This document shows positions 62,813 to 64,000 of a stretch of DNA of 64,000 bases, in pieces. Below the pieces are notes generated by a model. That model worked only from the letters and a program-made list of their open reading frames with translations, searched no databases and was not told the DNA's origin. Position 1 is the stretch's first letter. The number at the start of each line of letters is the position of its first letter. Origin of the DNA: Liolophura sinensis (lineage: Eukaryota > Mollusca > Polyplacophora > Chitonida > Chitonidae); NCBI RefSeq assembly GCF_032854445.1, contig NC_088300.1, forward strand, positions 27,015,608 through 27,079,607, written 5' to 3'. A program made the position numbers and the translations under genes.

Positions 62813-63109
62813 TTATATGACAGTCACTACAGCGGCAGTGTTAATCATCTGTATAAACACATAGTCAATGATGGACTGTAAAACTTCCTGGAATTGTACT
62901 TGTACTTGTGTGTTCATAATTTTGTTGAGTATACATTGTACACCTATGGTATGGTATATGCGTTCCTTTAATAGTACAGGTTGTTGATGGTTGTGGATTA
63001 CCCCGGCAACTGTCAATAAGTCCTCTCATGGTGCATTAATTGACAAATAATTGAACTTTGTTAGTCCTTTTTTTCTGCTTAGTACTCTTTAACGTATTTG
63101 TCTTTTCCA

Positions 63110-63238
63110 GGCTATGTTGACCTGACCAGAATATCAGGAGTCAAACCTTCAGCTACTGCTGGAGAAAGAGGTCTCCATTCTACAAGATGAGGAGACAGCT
63201 GAAAGTGGAGGACAAACCAAGTCTACAGTTACATGATT
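63110..63238 (+). other. Candidate terminal exon, unassigned
   Basis: A pyrimidine-rich acceptor (TTTGTCTTTTCCAG, to 63109) and an AG at about 63131 precede a frame that reads YQESNLQLLLEKEVSILQDE plus about 17 residues to a TGA. This looks amphipathic and coiled-coil-like. With the first acceptor the frame is interrupted; with the second the pyrimidine tract is poor. I do not recognise it. Confidence 0.18.
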
Positions 63239-63382
63239 TCACTCTTCTGTCACATAATCCCAGTCTACCGTCACGTGATCACAGACTACAGTCATTGTAT
63301 TCCCATCAGCCGTCACATGATCCCAGTCTACAGTCACAGGATCCTAGACTACAGTCACATGATCACAGACTACAGTCATAGT
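63222..63382. repeat. 21-bp minisatellite, about 7 copies
   Basis: The unit is about CTACAGTCACATGATCACAGA. Several copies contain CACATGATC or CACGTGATC (E-box-like). The seven-residue periodic frames here are artefacts. Confidence 0.88.
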
Positions 63383-63397
63383 ACCCCAGTCATCAGC

Positions 63398-63532
63398 AAC
63401 TGTACAAAGCAACCAATATGCTTTCACTGTACAACATAACCAGTATCCTTTTACTGTACAATGCAACCAGTATCCTTTCACTGTACAACACAACCAGTAT
63501 CCTTTCACTGTACAACATAACCATTATCCTGC
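63398..63532. repeat. 27-bp minisatellite, 5 copies
   Basis: The unit is ACTGTACAACATAACCAGTATCCTTTC, split here as ACTGTACAACATAACCAG and TATCCTTTC. Copies start at 27-bp steps from 63399. Confidence 0.92.
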
Positions 63533-63777
63533 GGAAGAGGAATTGAAGTAAAGATGAAAATGTTATAGTATACAGTGCAATCAAAACTCCGTACGCCTGA
63601 ATGGAAATGATGAACATGCATGGGTGAATGAAAACAGCTGTGGTAAAAAGTAAATTTAGATTAGGTGACACTAAGCATACCACTGTGTAATGTACATCAA
63701 GTACATTTAGTGACAAATCAGCCGTACAGCAGCTAGTTACATACCACCTACATGATATGATACAAATGTGAGGAAAA

Positions 63778-64000
63778 AGATACATGCAGCTTTAGCAGAC
63801 ATCACAGATGTGGAGCAGGGCAGTGGATTATACAACTGTGAGACAAATGATACGAAGTTTTAGCAGATATCACAGGCTTGGACAGGGCAATGGATGATCC
63901 AAATGTGAGACAAATGATACATGGCTGTAGTGGCTATTGCAGATGTGGACAGGGCAATGGATGACACAAATGTGAGACAAATGATACAAGGATGTAGTGG
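63778..64000. repeat. 67-bp minisatellite, at least 3.3 copies, runs off the window
   Basis: GAGACAAATGATAC recurs at 63840, 63907 and 63974. Between these are AGCAGATATCACAG.TTGG / GCAGATGTGGACAGGGCAAT and GGATGA.CCAAATGT. Confidence 0.92.

Noticed and set aside
1-64000. CRISPR arrays, bacterial operons, riboswitches, rRNA genes
   Set aside because: The content is eukaryotic (spliced exons, SINEs). The tandem arrays have no spacer-repeat organisation of CRISPR type, and no rRNA words were seen.

Overview
The window looks like nuclear DNA of an invertebrate animal, most likely a mollusc or another lophotrochozoan. The reasons are split genes with GT-AG introns (plus one AT-AC intron), an AT-leaning composition, many minisatellites, and dispersed tRNA-derived SINEs whose shared core and (AAATA)n tail resemble the V-SINE type (RUDI-like) described from molluscs. 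The species assignment is an inference.

The only gene I can identify with confidence is on the minus strand at the left edge (96-4391). It is the 5' part of a voltage-gated sodium channel alpha subunit. Six coding exons are present: the cytoplasmic N-terminus, the pre-S1/S1 region, S2-S3, S4 and the S4-S5 linker/S5 of domain I. They join in phase with no frame break, and several have exactly the lengths of the equivalent vertebrate SCN exons (119, 129 and 92 nt). The intron between coding exons 2 and 3 is a U12-type AT-AC intron with a textbook donor, branch site and AC acceptor. The rest of the channel lies to the left of the window. A splice acceptor 26 nt before the start codon implies 5' non-coding exon(s) further right. 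A promoter-like patch with ATGGCGGC motifs at 54.8-55.0 kb is one candidate, which would make most of the window a long first intron, but this is unproven.

From 4.4 to 57 kb I find no other gene I can name. This stretch holds many SINE copies (some with target-site duplications), a foldback element at 8.69-9.06 kb, minisatellites with units of about 22, 30, 40, 48, 56, 58 and 60 bp, G-runs, and a few weak exon-like patches (23.6-23.9, 25.2-25.3, 27.2-27.5 and 44.5-45.1 kb).

At 57.8-60.0 kb there is a decayed Ty3/Gypsy-type retrotransposon on the minus strand, in the order protease, reverse transcriptase, RNase H, integrase C-terminus. It has broken catalytic motifs and frameshifts. From 60.0 kb to the right edge the sequence is almost wholly tandem repeats: at least five unrelated families with units of 34, 75, 21, 27 and 67 bp. 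The 34-bp array is part of a larger 907-bp duplication.
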